Origin: Luteolibacter sp. SL250
Lineage (GTDB): Bacteria; Verrucomicrobiota; Verrucomicrobiia; Verrucomicrobiales; Akkermansiaceae
Reading direction: 5' to 3'
Assembly: GCF_026625605.1 (NCBI RefSeq)
Contig: NZ_CP113054.1
Coordinates: 3,968,001 to 4,032,000 of the forward strand
DNA: 64,000 nucleotides
Shown here: positions 51,604 through 59,549 of the stretch, piece by piece
Position numbering within the stretch: the stretch's first letter is position 1
Layout of the letters: every line of letters begins with the position of its first letter
Translations under genes and position numbers: made by a program
The notes under the pieces: generated by a model
What the model was told of the DNA's origin: nothing
Databases searched by the model: none
The model's input: only the letters and a program-made list of their open reading frames with translations

Positions 51604-52742
51604 CAGTTTTCGAGCTCTTGGACCAATGTTACCAAGCGGGCTTTCTCTGCGTTCATCCCCGGAGCCTTCTTCTCGACGTTCTGGATGACACGCGACGCAT
51701 CCATGCACTGGTGATAGGCCGCTGATCCCTCCTTCACGGGAACCTTCTTGAAATTGGTGAGCCGATTGATGGTGTCGGTCGCCTGCTGGAACCGCTGCCT
51801 CTCGGTGGCGATGTTTGATTCCAGTGCCGCCAGTTCTGCTTTTGCTTCTGCAAGGCGGACGGCTTTATCAGGCGAAGGCACTGTTTCCGACAGATTCTTC
51901 TTCTCCGAAGGCTTCATGGGCGTATCCGGGACCACCTCTTCCGTTCTCGCATTCTCTATCGGCTCGATTCCTTGCCCGAGCTTCCGACGAGTTTCCTCTG
52001 CCTCCGCAGCAATGGCACGCTCCTGTTCCTCTCGCTGCCTGAGGCGCTCCTCCGCGCCCCTGCGGTTGGACTCGGCCAGTGCCGCCCGCTCCTTCTCCCG
52101 ACGTTTCTCGTCCTGCCGGACCCGCTCCTCAGCCTTCCGCTCTTTCGCTTCTTCGATCTTGGCCTCGGCCTGTCGCTTCTCCATTGCCTTTTGGCGGGCC
52201 TTCTCGGCCTCTTCTTTCTGCCAGCGCGCGGAGTTCGCCATGCGCTCTTCGTGATCCTTGGCCTCCGCTTTTTCCTGCTTCTCGCGCTCTCTCTTGGCGT
52301 CTTCGGTTTCCGGAGGGGGCGGTGTCCGAACAGCATGCAGAGTAGGCTTCTCCCCGATGTTGAAGCGCCAATCTCCGAATTCATCGCGACTGAGGTAGAT
52401 CGGATAGGGAAAGTCCTCGAACTTGATGGGATACAGGAGGGTTCCGACCGGAACCCCTCCGCCCCCCAATGCCTCCAAAACCTGGCCGCGTTTAAAGGGC
52501 ATATCGATGTATGTGGTGTTCATCGTCCAAGCGGCGCGGCGGATCGTCAGGTCCGATGGATGACCATTCGCCAGTTCCAGAATCTCTTCGGAATCCCTAT
52601 TGCCTGGGGGCGTGCCGGAGCCGGGGGAAGTCCGCTCTTTTTCGCAAGAGGACATCACGAGGAGGCCAGCAGTCGCGAGAAGAACGGAGATTCGCGAAAA
52701 ATGCGGGCGACCTGCGGTCGGGGAGGAGGGAATGAGGGGCAT
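51603..52742 (-). CDS. Coiled-coil lipoprotein
   Basis: A 379-residue lipoprotein with an N-terminal signal (ISVLLATAGLLVMSSC, lipobox Cys near residue 33). A small folded domain (AAWTMNTTYIDMPFKRGQVL) is followed by a long highly charged coiled coil of about 150 residues rich in Lys, Glu and Arg. A C-terminal helical segment is predicted from ALESNIATERQRFQQATDTI. Similar charged coils occur in TolA-like and T3/T4 secretion accessory proteins. First gene of the five-gene minus-strand cluster. Confidence 0.65.
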   Translation of the reverse strand: MPLIPSSPTAGRPHFSRISVLLATAGLLVMSSCEKERTSPGSGTPPGNRDSEEILELANGHPSDLTIRRAAWTMNTTYIDMPFKRGQVLEALGGGGVPVGTLLYPIKFEDFPYPIYLSRDEFGDWRFNIGEKPTLHAVRTPPPPETEDAKREREKQEKAEAKDHEERMANSARWQKEEAEKARQKAMEKRQAEAKIEEAKERKAEERVRQDEKRREKERAALAESNRRGAEERLRQREEQERAIAAEAEETRRKLGQGIEPIENARTEEVVPDTPMKPSEKKNLSETVPSPDKAVRLAEAKAELAALESNIATERQRFQQATDTINRLTNFKKVPVKEGSAAYHQCMDASRVIQNVEKKAPGMNAEKARLVTLVQELEN

Positions 52743-52749
52743 CGGGAAA

Positions 52750-52779
52750 AATACATCACAACCGTGAAGTATTTGTCAA
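52750..52779 (-). promoter_or_regulatory. Candidate sigma-70 promoter of the coiled-coil lipoprotein cluster
   Basis: On the minus strand TTGACA (consensus -35) is followed after 18 bases by TGTATT. The predicted start would be nearly at the ATG, suggesting a very short leader or none. Placed opposite the XRE gene, next to the palindrome. Confidence 0.4.
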
Positions 52780-52786
52780 GTTGGGC

Positions 52787-52800
52787 ACCCCTATAGGGGT
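52787..52800. promoter_or_regulatory. Perfect palindrome, likely XRE operator
   Basis: ACCCCTATAGGGGT lies in the space between the divergent lipoprotein cluster and the XRE gene, upstream of the GTG start used for the latter. XRE repressors commonly bind such 14-bp dyads in their own promoters, so it is the likeliest operator here and could control both directions. Confidence 0.55.
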
Positions 52801-52807
52801 ACTGGGC

Positions 52808-53065
52808 GTGAGACGAAAGGACTGGCCCGATGCCTTGATTGCGGCAATCTGCCGAGCAATCAAAGAGCGGCGGCTTGCCCTCGACATGTCCATCTATGCG
52901 CTTTCTCAGAAGTCCGGTGTATCCCAGCAGGCTATTTCCTACTACGAGCGGGAGATGCGCCGCCCGACACTGGAAGGCCTCGCTAAAGTGGCAGCCGGTC
53001 TGGATTGGGAGCTTTCCGAGCTTATATCCGCAGCGGAAGGTTTTCTCAAAAAGGGTCGCAAGTAG
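52808..53065 (+). CDS. XRE-family HTH regulator
   Basis: An 85-residue protein if started at GTG 52808 (RRKDWPDALIAAICRAIKER); a TTG at 52781 would instead place the palindromic site inside the gene. The HTH is MSIYALSQKSGVSQQAISYY with the XRE signature, followed by EREMRRPTLEGLAKVAAGL. Single-domain, as in island repressors. It could be a target of the ImmA/IrrE-like protease at 32.6 kb, though the two are 20 kb apart. Confidence 0.85.
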   Translation: MRRKDWPDALIAAICRAIKERRLALDMSIYALSQKSGVSQQAISYYEREMRRPTLEGLAKVAAGLDWELSELISAAEGFLKKGRK

Positions 53066-53131
53066 GCCAATTGACAGGCTTCGACCCCATAATTGCGCCT
53101 GAGCGCCACCTGTGTTGTAATCGAAAGTTCG

Positions 53132-53818
53132 ATGATTGACACCGAACCGCTCCCATTTTCTCCGCCTTGCCCCGAAAACCGAGAAACCCATGCTGTCCGC
53201 TGGATTGGCCGAACAACCGCAATTCTCGTCGGACTTCTGGCCATCGCCGCCTTCGCCCTCAGTTTCGAGGCACTCCGGGACTTGGCCATCACGACGGGAG
53301 CCATTCCCAACCCGGAGCAAGCGTGGCTTTTCCCGGTGCTGCTGGACGGAGGAGTCGTGGTATTCTCCTTGGCCGCTCTCCGGGCCTCCCTGACCGGCAG
53401 CGACCGGCGCTGGTACATGACCCTGGTTGTGGTCGTGACGCTGCTCTCGGTGGCCTTCAACGTCGCACACGCCACCCGTGGCATCCTGTCCTCGGTGATG
53501 GCCGGAATGCCTCCCCTGCTGCTCTTCATGGCCTTCGAGTCTCTGATGCGTCAGATTCAAGACTCCCTGAAGCCTATGGGAGAGAAGGCTCAGAAGAAGC
53601 TACGCCCAGCGGTGAAGTCTCCATCCATTGCTGCCACAGCATCGTCCACCTTGGAAAACAAGGAACGCGCCGCATCCCTGCGGGATCAGGGATGGACCAA
53701 AAGCAGGATCGCCAAGGAACTGGGAGTCTCTCCCGCAACAGTCAGCCGCTACCTCCGGCCTCGACCGGAATCCGAAACTTCTGACTTGGCAGCATTATCC
53801 AACCGGTTTGCCCCATGA
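53132..53818 (+). CDS. DUF2637-like membrane protein with C-terminal HTH
   Basis: A 228-residue protein with four hydrophobic helices: RTTAILVGLLAIAAFALSFE, AWLFPVLLDGGVVVFSLAAL, YMTLVVVVTLLSVAFNVAHA and VMAGMPPLLLFMAFESLM. Such segments are typical of DUF2637 proteins found in actinobacterial and other mobile elements. The C-terminus has an HTH-like segment (WTKSRIAKELGVSPATVSRY). It overlaps the RadC-like gene by four bases. Combination of a DUF2637 membrane part with an HTH is characteristic of integrative elements. Confidence 0.82.
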   Translation: MIDTEPLPFSPPCPENRETHAVRWIGRTTAILVGLLAIAAFALSFEALRDLAITTGAIPNPEQAWLFPVLLDGGVVVFSLAALRASLTGSDRRWYMTLVVVVTLLSVAFNVAHATRGILSSVMAGMPPLLLFMAFESLMRQIQDSLKPMGEKAQKKLRPAVKSPSIAATASSTLENKERAASLRDQGWTKSRIAKELGVSPATVSRYLRPRPESETSDLAALSNRFAP

Positions 53819-54282
53819 GGTTCATTGTGCAGGATTTCCGGACGGTCTCCGTGGACGAGGCTCCTTTCCTCACGTTTCACGATTTCCGCGAACCCGAAGA
53901 AGTCTACCGCTTCTACAAGGAGGTCGTGGAGAAGGACCGTGGCTACGAACCAGAAAAGGAACATGTGGTCGTCCTCGCCGTGAACAGCCGTGGACGCCTG
54001 ATGGGCTGGCACTTGGTTTCGACAGGAGGCTTTTCGGAAGCGTCATGCCATCCACGGGAGGTTCTCCGCCCGATCATCGTCAGGGCGGCTCCGTCTTTCA
54101 TCCTTTGCCACAACCATCCTTCCGGAGATCCGAGCCCCAGTAGGGCCGACGAAACGGTAACCAAAAGAATCCGGGAAGCATCCAGTATCTTCCAGATCGA
54201 TCTGGTCGATCATGTCATCATCGGCAGACCCTTGCAGGGAAGATCGCCCTACTTCTCGTTCCGGGACACCGGGTTTCTGTAG
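53815..54282 (+). CDS. RadC-like JAB/MPN domain protein
   Basis: A 155-residue JAB-domain protein with the zinc-site motif FILCHNHPSGDPSPSRADE (HxHx7SxxD), as in RadC family proteins that abound on mobile elements. It lacks the N-terminal HhH region of chromosomal RadC. The start codon lies in the preceding stop codon (ATGA). The enzyme activity of such proteins is unclear. Confidence 0.88.
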   Translation: MRFIVQDFRTVSVDEAPFLTFHDFREPEEVYRFYKEVVEKDRGYEPEKEHVVVLAVNSRGRLMGWHLVSTGGFSEASCHPREVLRPIIVRAAPSFILCHNHPSGDPSPSRADETVTKRIREASSIFQIDLVDHVIIGRPLQGRSPYFSFRDTGFL

Positions 54283-54667
54283 AGGCAAGAGCCCGAGCGT
54301 CCAGAAAGAACACGGTCGCACGGTCGACACGGTCCTGTTACTTCGGCGGAAGAAAAAAGAAGTGCCCCGGAAACGACGACATCCTGTTCTTCCCTTTCTG
54401 GAACTACCAGACCATGTCGACCGTGCGACCGTGCACTTTCTTCCTTCCGAAGAGCCAAAGGAAATGCGCTCGGGCGGGTCTTCTCCCCTCCCCCGAAACG
54501 CGGGGCGGTGTCGACCGTGCCACCATGTGTGCAGGAGGAGCCTCCTGATCTCTGCTCAGGGGCGCTCCTGCACCGAAACCTGCGTTCTCGCCCCGATTCC
54601 TCGGTTACATACATCCAAATGGGCTTTGGCACCGAATTCCCAGGCCTTACCCTGGAAGAAACCATTT
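54283..54667. other. 385-bp non-coding region with clustered CACGGTCG-type repeats
   Basis: No gene is supported; the frames that cover it lack codon structure. It contains the repeat arrays listed separately and GC-rich short hairpins near 54525-54575 (GTGTGCAGGAG against CTCCTGC). Confidence 0.5.
54311..54527. repeat. Three arrays of CACGGTCG(A) repeats (iteron-like)
   Basis: Array 1 at 54311-54334 reads CACGGTCG-CACGGTCGA-CACGGTC. Array 2 at 54410-54436 is nearly its reverse complement (three units). Array 3 at 54508-54527 has a shorter, reverse-oriented copy. Arrays 1 and 2 with their flanking AAAG/CTTT bases form an imperfect inverted repeat of about 31 bp around a spacer of about 75 bp. 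Such short direct repeats in inverted blocks resemble replication iterons or recombinase-binding arms, but no known site matches. Confidence 0.6.
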
Positions 54668-55114
54668 CTACACCCTGGAAATCGTTCCGCTGGGTGGCTC
54701 AGGCAGAAGCACCTGATGAAACGGTCCGATAAATTCCCTTTCACGTCTGTGGGGCTCAATCCGCCAGGTATGCAACTTCCCGTTCCTCTCGCGGAGGCCC
54801 GGAAGCGCCTCCAATGCCTCCTGGTGAGAATAGAATACCCACAGTTCCTCTCCGCAATCGTCCAGCGATCCATAGCCAGAATTGGCCCAGACTTCCCAAG
54901 TGAGAACACGTCCTTCATCCATGAGAGGTTCCACTCCGTAAAATAGATCAACTGCTTCAAGTCGCAAGGATGAGAAAGGTCCTAGCCACTTCACTGTGAA
55001 ACATCCAGCTAGGCCCAGAATGCAACGCCAGTGGGCCTGCTTGACCCGAAACTCAGCATTTGCTTTGATCCCTGTGTGACCGCTGCGCCAATCGGCCAAT
55101 TCCGAATATGCCAC
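54668..55114 (-). CDS. Hypothetical protein, paralogue of 56819-57136
   Basis: A 148-residue protein with the segments RVLTWEVWANSGYGSLDDCG, EELWVFYSHQEALEALPGLR and GKLHTWRIEPHRREREFIG, all mirrored in the shorter gene at 56.8 kb, with about 78% nucleotide identity by eye in that part. The N-terminal 45 residues are unique to this copy. A non-catalytic small domain is likely. Function unknown. Confidence 0.55.
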   Translation of the reverse strand: MAYSELADWRSGHTGIKANAEFRVKQAHWRCILGLAGCFTVKWLGPFSSLRLEAVDLFYGVEPLMDEGRVLTWEVWANSGYGSLDDCGEELWVFYSHQEALEALPGLRERNGKLHTWRIEPHRREREFIGPFHQVLLPEPPSGTISRV

Positions 55115-55132
55115 CCCGATGCCACTGCATTT

Positions 55133-55208
55133 GGGGGTGTAGCTCAGCGGTAAGAGCGGGTTCTTTATAAGGGCCGGGTCGAGGGTTCAAATCCCTCCGC
55201 CCCTACCA
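55133..55208 (+). tRNA. tRNA-Ile with anticodon UAU
   Basis: A complete 76-nt cloverleaf folds by eye: acceptor GGGGGTG/CGCCCCT, D-arm GCTC-AGCGGTAA-GAGC, anticodon stem GGTTC/GGGCC with loop TTTATAA, a 5-nt variable loop, T-arm GAGGG-TTCAAAT-CCCTC, A73 and an encoded CCA. The loop gives anticodon UAU, which decodes AUA (Ile), rare in bacteria where a lysidine-modified CAU tRNA usually does this. Two G-T pairs in the anticodon stem are weak. It lies in the island, where AUA codons are used. Confidence 0.85.
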
Positions 55209-55667
55209 AAGCGGTTCCAAGTCTGGGTAATCGAGAGCCAACAGCCGAGTTTCCGGAACCAACCGAATGGCGTCCCGGAGCCTCTCTTTCGCCTCCTCGA
55301 TCTTCCCCGTCTGGGCCGCAGAGCAGGCAAGGTTGAAATGAATCATCGCCTCACCCCGATGAAGTTCCAGTGCTCGAAGAAGGATTGTCTCAGCCGCTGG
55401 AATGTCGGTGGTTCTTCGGGTCGCATGTGCCAGCCAAATCCAATGCTGGGGATCACCCGGCAGCGAATCCACCAGGAATCCAGCGACCTCCCGGAGCAGA
55501 AGCCAGGATTTCGTCTCCGAATAGATCGCCGCTCGAAGCCGGAGCACGCCGGGGGAAGTCTTCTCCTCCGGTAGCAATTGTTCGATTTCCTCGTTGGCCT
55601 CCTCGAACATGCCGAGCTGCAAATAGCCCAACCCAGCCTCCAACCGCTTCTCCGCATCACCCATCAT
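55203..55667 (-). CDS. Tetratricopeptide-repeat protein
   Basis: A 154-residue protein of helical repeats. The TPR pattern is visible in EKRLEAGLGYLQLGMFEEAN, HWIWLAHATRRTTDIPAAET and AMIHFNLACSAAQTGKIEEA. Start at one of the two adjacent ATGs (55667 or 55664). The stop codon overlaps the last six bases of the convergent tRNA gene. No partner is known. Confidence 0.7.
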   Translation of the reverse strand: MMGDAEKRLEAGLGYLQLGMFEEANEEIEQLLPEEKTSPGVLRLRAAIYSETKSWLLLREVAGFLVDSLPGDPQHWIWLAHATRRTTDIPAAETILLRALELHRGEAMIHFNLACSAAQTGKIEEAKERLRDAIRLVPETRLLALDYPDLEPLW

Positions 55668-55742
55668 TGGTGGGATTCTACCGCTACGGGATCGGAATCC
55701 CATCGCGATCCCCAGATATTGACGGCTGTGATGGGATGAGGA

Positions 55743-55964
55743 ATGACGCCATCAATTGATCGAGTCCAAGCCTATGAACAGGCAGTCAATCTCGCCGCTG
55801 CACAGTTCCGGCGCTACGGTAGGATTCTTCCCTTGGAAGTTCGACGGCATGTAGGGTCGGGGTATTTCTCGCATTCGTCATTCCCCGGAGATTGTGAGAA
55901 CGGAATGGAGAAGACGCTGAGCGAGATTCCGACAAATAGACGGATGGGCAGGCTGCCAAGCTAG
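55743..55964 (+). CDS. Small hypothetical protein
   Basis: 73 residues from an ATG preceded by a GAGGA-like RBS. The sequence RVQAYEQAVNLAAAQFRRYG is an amphipathic helix; the rest has no pattern. It diverges from the TPR gene. Uncertain. Confidence 0.4.
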   Translation: MTPSIDRVQAYEQAVNLAAAQFRRYGRILPLEVRRHVGSGYFSHSSFPGDCENGMEKTLSEIPTNRRMGRLPS

Positions 55965-55972
55965 GCGGTTCC

Positions 55973-56149
55973 TCAGGAATTCTCGCTCTCGGCATCGGGT
56001 GCCGGTTTCCGGCGACGGGAGGAATGCTGGCGTCCTTCGGCACACCAGGAACAGCTTCCGTGGTTTCGGCAACTGGAATCAACCAGCCTGCTTCCCCGAT
56101 AGGATTTCCGGTGTTCCTTTCCGTGTTTGATGGCTTTTTCCAAACTCAT
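55973..56149 (-). CDS. Small phage/mobile-element zinc-finger-like protein
   Basis: 58 residues starting MSLEKAIKHGKEHRKSYRGS, continuing DSSCRNHGSCSWCAEGRQHS. The Cys and His cluster and the KAIKHGKEHRK-YRGS start strongly resemble a conserved small protein of phages and mobile elements (CRNHGSCPWC type) of unknown function. A metal-binding role is probable. The longer frame upstream to 56197 is less convincing. Confidence 0.65.
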   Translation of the reverse strand: MSLEKAIKHGKEHRKSYRGSRLVDSSCRNHGSCSWCAEGRQHSSRRRKPAPDAESENS

Positions 56150-56818
56150 TGTTTCGAAGATTCCAACATTTCGGGAGCTTCCCGTCAAACTCCTCACTGG
56201 AGCCAGCGCCCTAATGGAAATCGTGTGATGCGGAGAACTGGCGATTATCGGCCTGCGGAAGAGGTTCGATTTCTACCACGTAGACGGCGGGCAGGTCTCC
56301 TTCGGAAATCTGGAGCCTGCCTCGCGTCAAAAAGAAAGGGTCCGTGGTCATCACCAATTGGAAGCGGACGAAAGTGGTGCGGGACGGACAGATCGGCAAG
56401 GCTGGTCTCTAGATTTCGTTCTTATCATCGGTCTCCTACCTCCCTGACTACAGGATGTCCCTCAAGACAAGTATCCTCGTTGCTGACAGCTGCGCGGATT
56501 GGATGAGGAGGTCATCCGCTGGCAGCGGTTCCCCATTTCCGAGAGATCTGCCTTTCCCTTCTTCGAGGAACTGCCGACGAACACACGGCCGGACATCCCT
56601 TAGCCGCACTTCCTTGGAGGAAATCTTCGAATCCCTCTTCAGGCAGAACCGCCCCAAAAAGGCCGAAATCATTTTTGATTAGCCTCCTTTACCTGTGGAA
56701 TGCTCTCGACCGGCTGACCGCGTTGAAGATGCGGAGATTGATCTTCTTGCCCCAGAATTGGAAAGGAACCGGGGAACCGGGCATCCTGAACAAAGTAGCC
56801 TGAACCTTCGACGGGAGG
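56150..56818. other. Region without confident gene
   Basis: About 670 bp. Minus-strand 56211-56399 could encode up to 62 residues including EGDLPAVYVVEIEPLPQ, and plus-strand 56455-56682 could encode 75 residues ending LEEIFESLFRQNRPKKAEI; both have protein-like stretches but no RBS or homology that I recognise. No repeats or RNA gene seen. Confidence 0.35.
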
Positions 56819-57136
56819 CTACGAAGCGCTTATAGACATTTCTTCGGAAATTGTTCCACCAACTGGCTCGGGCAAAAGTACCTGATGAAATGAGCCGATG
56901 AATTCCCTTTCGCGCCGGTGAGGCTCGATCCGCCACGTGTGTAATTTTTCGTTCCGCTGGCGAAGGCTTGGAAGTGCTTCTTTAGCCTCTTCTTCCGAAT
57001 AAAACACCCAAAGCTCCTCTCCGCAGTCATCTAGCGATCCATGGCCGGAATTCGCCCAGACTTCCCAGGTAAGGACACGTTCTTCATTCATGAAAGGCTC
57101 CACTCTGCAAAATAGGTCAGACACTTGAAATTGCAA
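56819..57136 (-). CDS. Hypothetical protein, paralogue of 54668-55114
   Basis: 105 residues beginning from a TTG (57136). It shares the motifs RVLTWEVWANSGHGSLDDCG, EELWVFYSEEEAKEALPSLR and HTWRIEPHRREREFIG with the gene at 54.7 kb. Both are on the minus strand about 2 kb apart, bracketing the tRNA and TPR genes, which may mark an old segmental duplication. Confidence 0.55.
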   Translation of the reverse strand: MQFQVSDLFCRVEPFMNEERVLTWEVWANSGHGSLDDCGEELWVFYSEEEAKEALPSLRQRNEKLHTWRIEPHRREREFIGSFHQVLLPEPVGGTISEEMSISAS

Positions 57137-57293
57137 GCGCGAGAAGACTGCCTGTGAGGACCTCTAAAGCACGGTTTTGCGAAGAGAAGGGAAGGGCTTT
57201 GGGGTTGCTCATGCCCTGAGGGACAGAAGGAGAACCGCGTTGACTCGTTGCTTTATTGTGGCTGGGCTCTCAAAGATGTGGTAGAGACTCACC

Positions 57294-57698
57294 ATGCAAA
57301 TCCCCAATGAAATTGAGGTAGACCGGCGCAAGGTGGCGGTGAAGAGGGACGAGCAGGACAAAGTCACGTCTGTATTTATCCACGATGAGACTTACGCAGT
57401 AACCTGTGAAAGCGCGGTCGAAGGGCTGCGTGATGTGGTTAATTTGCTCCGTTGGAAACATTACCTCATTAGTCCGGTAGATTCCGACGACGATGGGCTG
57501 ATTGGAATCTATTGGGCAACGAATGGATCTTCCCGAGACCTTGGATTCCCTACCCGCAAGACTGCAGATGCCTTTGTCCAAGGAAGAATTCTGAGCAGTG
57601 ATGAGAAATGGGAAGTAAGCGTGAATCGTTCAACGCAAGCTCAGTTCAATAGCTGGGAGCTATCGGAGATCCTCTGCAGGACATATCTCTGCGAATAG
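57294..57698 (+). CDS. Hypothetical protein
   Basis: 134 residues, ATG at 57294. EVDRRKVAVKRDEQDKVTSV and SVFIHDETYAVTCESAVEGL make a beta-alpha-like pattern. No family is recognised. Acidic and soluble, without signal or membrane segment. Confidence 0.5.
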   Translation: MQIPNEIEVDRRKVAVKRDEQDKVTSVFIHDETYAVTCESAVEGLRDVVNLLRWKHYLISPVDSDDDGLIGIYWATNGSSRDLGFPTRKTADAFVQGRILSSDEKWEVSVNRSTQAQFNSWELSEILCRTYLCE

Positions 57699-58076
57699 TC
57701 AGATTTCGGAGCACCTCCCATGTTATGGTTTACACAATGTTGGCCAACAAGCCTCGACAGCCGCATCCAGAAGTCGCCGGATTAGAGTTGTAAGCTGTCG
57801 GCACGGAGGGCAGCATGGGGATGGAGAGATCTTTGACGTCGAACACGAGTGGCAGGGCGAGCCTCGTGCGGTGACTGTGCCCGAAGAGGATGCCAATCAA
57901 ACAGTGAAACCGTTCGCTCGATGAACCTCTGACCAAATCATTGGGCGACCGAATTTAAGTAACTTTTATAAACCCAGCAACTAGCGGGAGCGGAAGCATA
58001 TAACCGCAACAACCGATGAAGGCATTATACTCCGCGACTCCGCTAGCATCGTGAGCGCTTCGCCCAATTTCTGGCC
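57699..58076. other. Intergenic region without confident gene
   Basis: About 380 bp downstream of the hypothetical gene and beyond the 3' end of the GH130 gene. A minus-strand frame of 68 residues (57730-57936) has no supporting features. The plus strand shows a protein-like fragment (EIFDVEHEWQGEPRAVTVP) without start, perhaps a decayed gene. Confidence 0.3.
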
Positions 58077-59549
58077 TCACTCCTTTTCACGAAAGGGATC
58101 CAGATTCTCCAGAAGTTCAGCAAGGTCCACGACAGCCATCGTCACCGAGGTATCACTCAAACCGTAAGGAAGGATCAGTTTCCCGTGATGGATGATCGAT
58201 CCGCAGGTGTAGACTACGTTCGGGACATAGCCATTTCTGAGCGGCTCATCCGGCTCCAGCAGCGGAATCCTTAGGTGGCCGAGCACCGTTGAAGGATCTT
58301 CGAGGTCCAGAAGAATCGCCCCGATGCAGTACCGTCGCATCGGTCCCACTCCATGCGTAAGCAGGAGCCAGCCAGCGGCTGTCTCGATGGGCGAACCACA
58401 GTTGCCGATCTTCACCGCTTCCCAGGATTCCATGGGTTTCCGCAGCAGACGCGCTTCCTCCCATACATGCAGATCCACTGACTCCATCAGGTAGAGATTC
58501 TCATCATCCTGTCTTGACACCATGAGGAATCTACCTCCCACACGGCGGGGGAAAAGTGCCATGCCTTTGTTCCTGACGGAAGAACCGTTCAATGTGACCG
58601 CGCGGAAAGCATCAAAATCCGACGTCTCAAGAAGCTGTGGAAGCACCGCGCGTCCGTTATAGGCCGTGTAGGTGGCATAGTAGTTGATGGCTCCGTCATC
58701 TTCTTGGAACATCACGAACCTCGCATCCTCGATACCGTTGCTCTCGTTGGGGGAAACGGGGAAGATCACCCGCTCGGAAAGGGGAATGGAATGGTCGAAC
58801 CGAACCTCGTAATTGGCCTCCGCAAGCCAGCGGATACACTCATCCATTCGACGGGATTCGCGCATCGTCGTGCGGGTGGCACCTTTGGCGGTGAGCATCG
58901 CGGCGTTGAGTTCACCACGGGTGAAACGGTCGGGCAACGATTGCTTCAGCGTCTGCGTCCAATGGTTGTCGAACTCCATTTCAGCCAGTTTCCTGAAGAA
59001 TACACCGCGCGAGAACACCGGATCTGGATGCAATTCGGGGGCGGACACGTGGGAGGAACGTCCGTCGAGCCGGATCGAATGATCGCCCCCAATCACACCC
59101 GTGCGAAAGGTGATGGAGGAAATATGACCTTCACCCGTAGCGCGGAGGCTCATGACAAACCTTAGTTCGTCCTCAGCCAACCCCGATTGATCAGGATGAG
59201 GAACGATGGATGGATTGAACAAAGCCGCGGATTCCAAGGCGTATTCGCCACTGAAAAGCGCTCCGATATACAGGCGACGCTGTTCCGAAAGGGATTCTTC
59301 GTGACGAATATGAGATCTCACCGCGGAGTAGGATCTTCGCCATGCAGCTTCGATGCGTTGGTGTCTTCCCCCGAATTGCTTGTGAAGATCCGTTAGAAGG
59401 AGGGTCACCTCCTGCTCCTCCGTAAGGAGGGCACGCTCAATGATACGGAGGACTGCGGTGGTGTCCGACGGGATAAAGGTCCGCACCAATACACGGGAAT
59501 TATCCGGATGGAGATGGATCCCGGTTGGCACAATGGAAGGGGTTGTCAT
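58077..59549 (-). CDS. GH130-type beta-mannoside phosphorylase-like glycosidase
   Basis: A 490-residue cytoplasmic protein of the GH130 superfamily, five-bladed propeller enzymes that phosphorolyse or hydrolyse beta-mannosides. Recognisable stretches are SALFNPSIVPHPD, a hydrophobic-acidic segment NGIEDARFVMFQEDDGAINY near residue 270, and YVPNVVYTCGSIIHHGKLIL at the C-terminus, which carries the conserved glycan-binding loop. Translation is coupled to the GT gene before it (4-bp overlap). It may recycle or trim a mannan-like polymer made by that enzyme. Confidence 0.8.
   Translation of the reverse strand: MTTPSIVPTGIHLHPDNSRVLVRTFIPSDTTAVLRIIERALLTEEQEVTLLLTDLHKQFGGRHQRIEAAWRRSYSAVRSHIRHEESLSEQRRLYIGALFSGEYALESAALFNPSIVPHPDQSGLAEDELRFVMSLRATGEGHISSITFRTGVIGGDHSIRLDGRSSHVSAPELHPDPVFSRGVFFRKLAEMEFDNHWTQTLKQSLPDRFTRGELNAAMLTAKGATRTTMRESRRMDECIRWLAEANYEVRFDHSIPLSERVIFPVSPNESNGIEDARFVMFQEDDGAINYYATYTAYNGRAVLPQLLETSDFDAFRAVTLNGSSVRNKGMALFPRRVGGRFLMVSRQDDENLYLMESVDLHVWEEARLLRKPMESWEAVKIGNCGSPIETAAGWLLLTHGVGPMRRYCIGAILLDLEDPSTVLGHLRIPLLEPDEPLRNGYVPNVVYTCGSIIHHGKLILPYGLSDTSVTMAVVDLAELLENLDPFREKE

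Noticed and set aside
54212..54946. A 244-residue plus-strand frame after the RadC-like gene
   Set aside because: Overlaps the repeat arrays and the opposite-strand paralogue gene; sequence looks non-coding.
32622..57136. CRISPR array or cas genes in the defence-rich region
   Set aside because: No regularly spaced direct repeats and no Cas-like proteins were seen.
57730..57936. A 68-residue minus-strand frame
   Set aside because: No RBS, no homology recognised, and composition does not resemble its neighbours.
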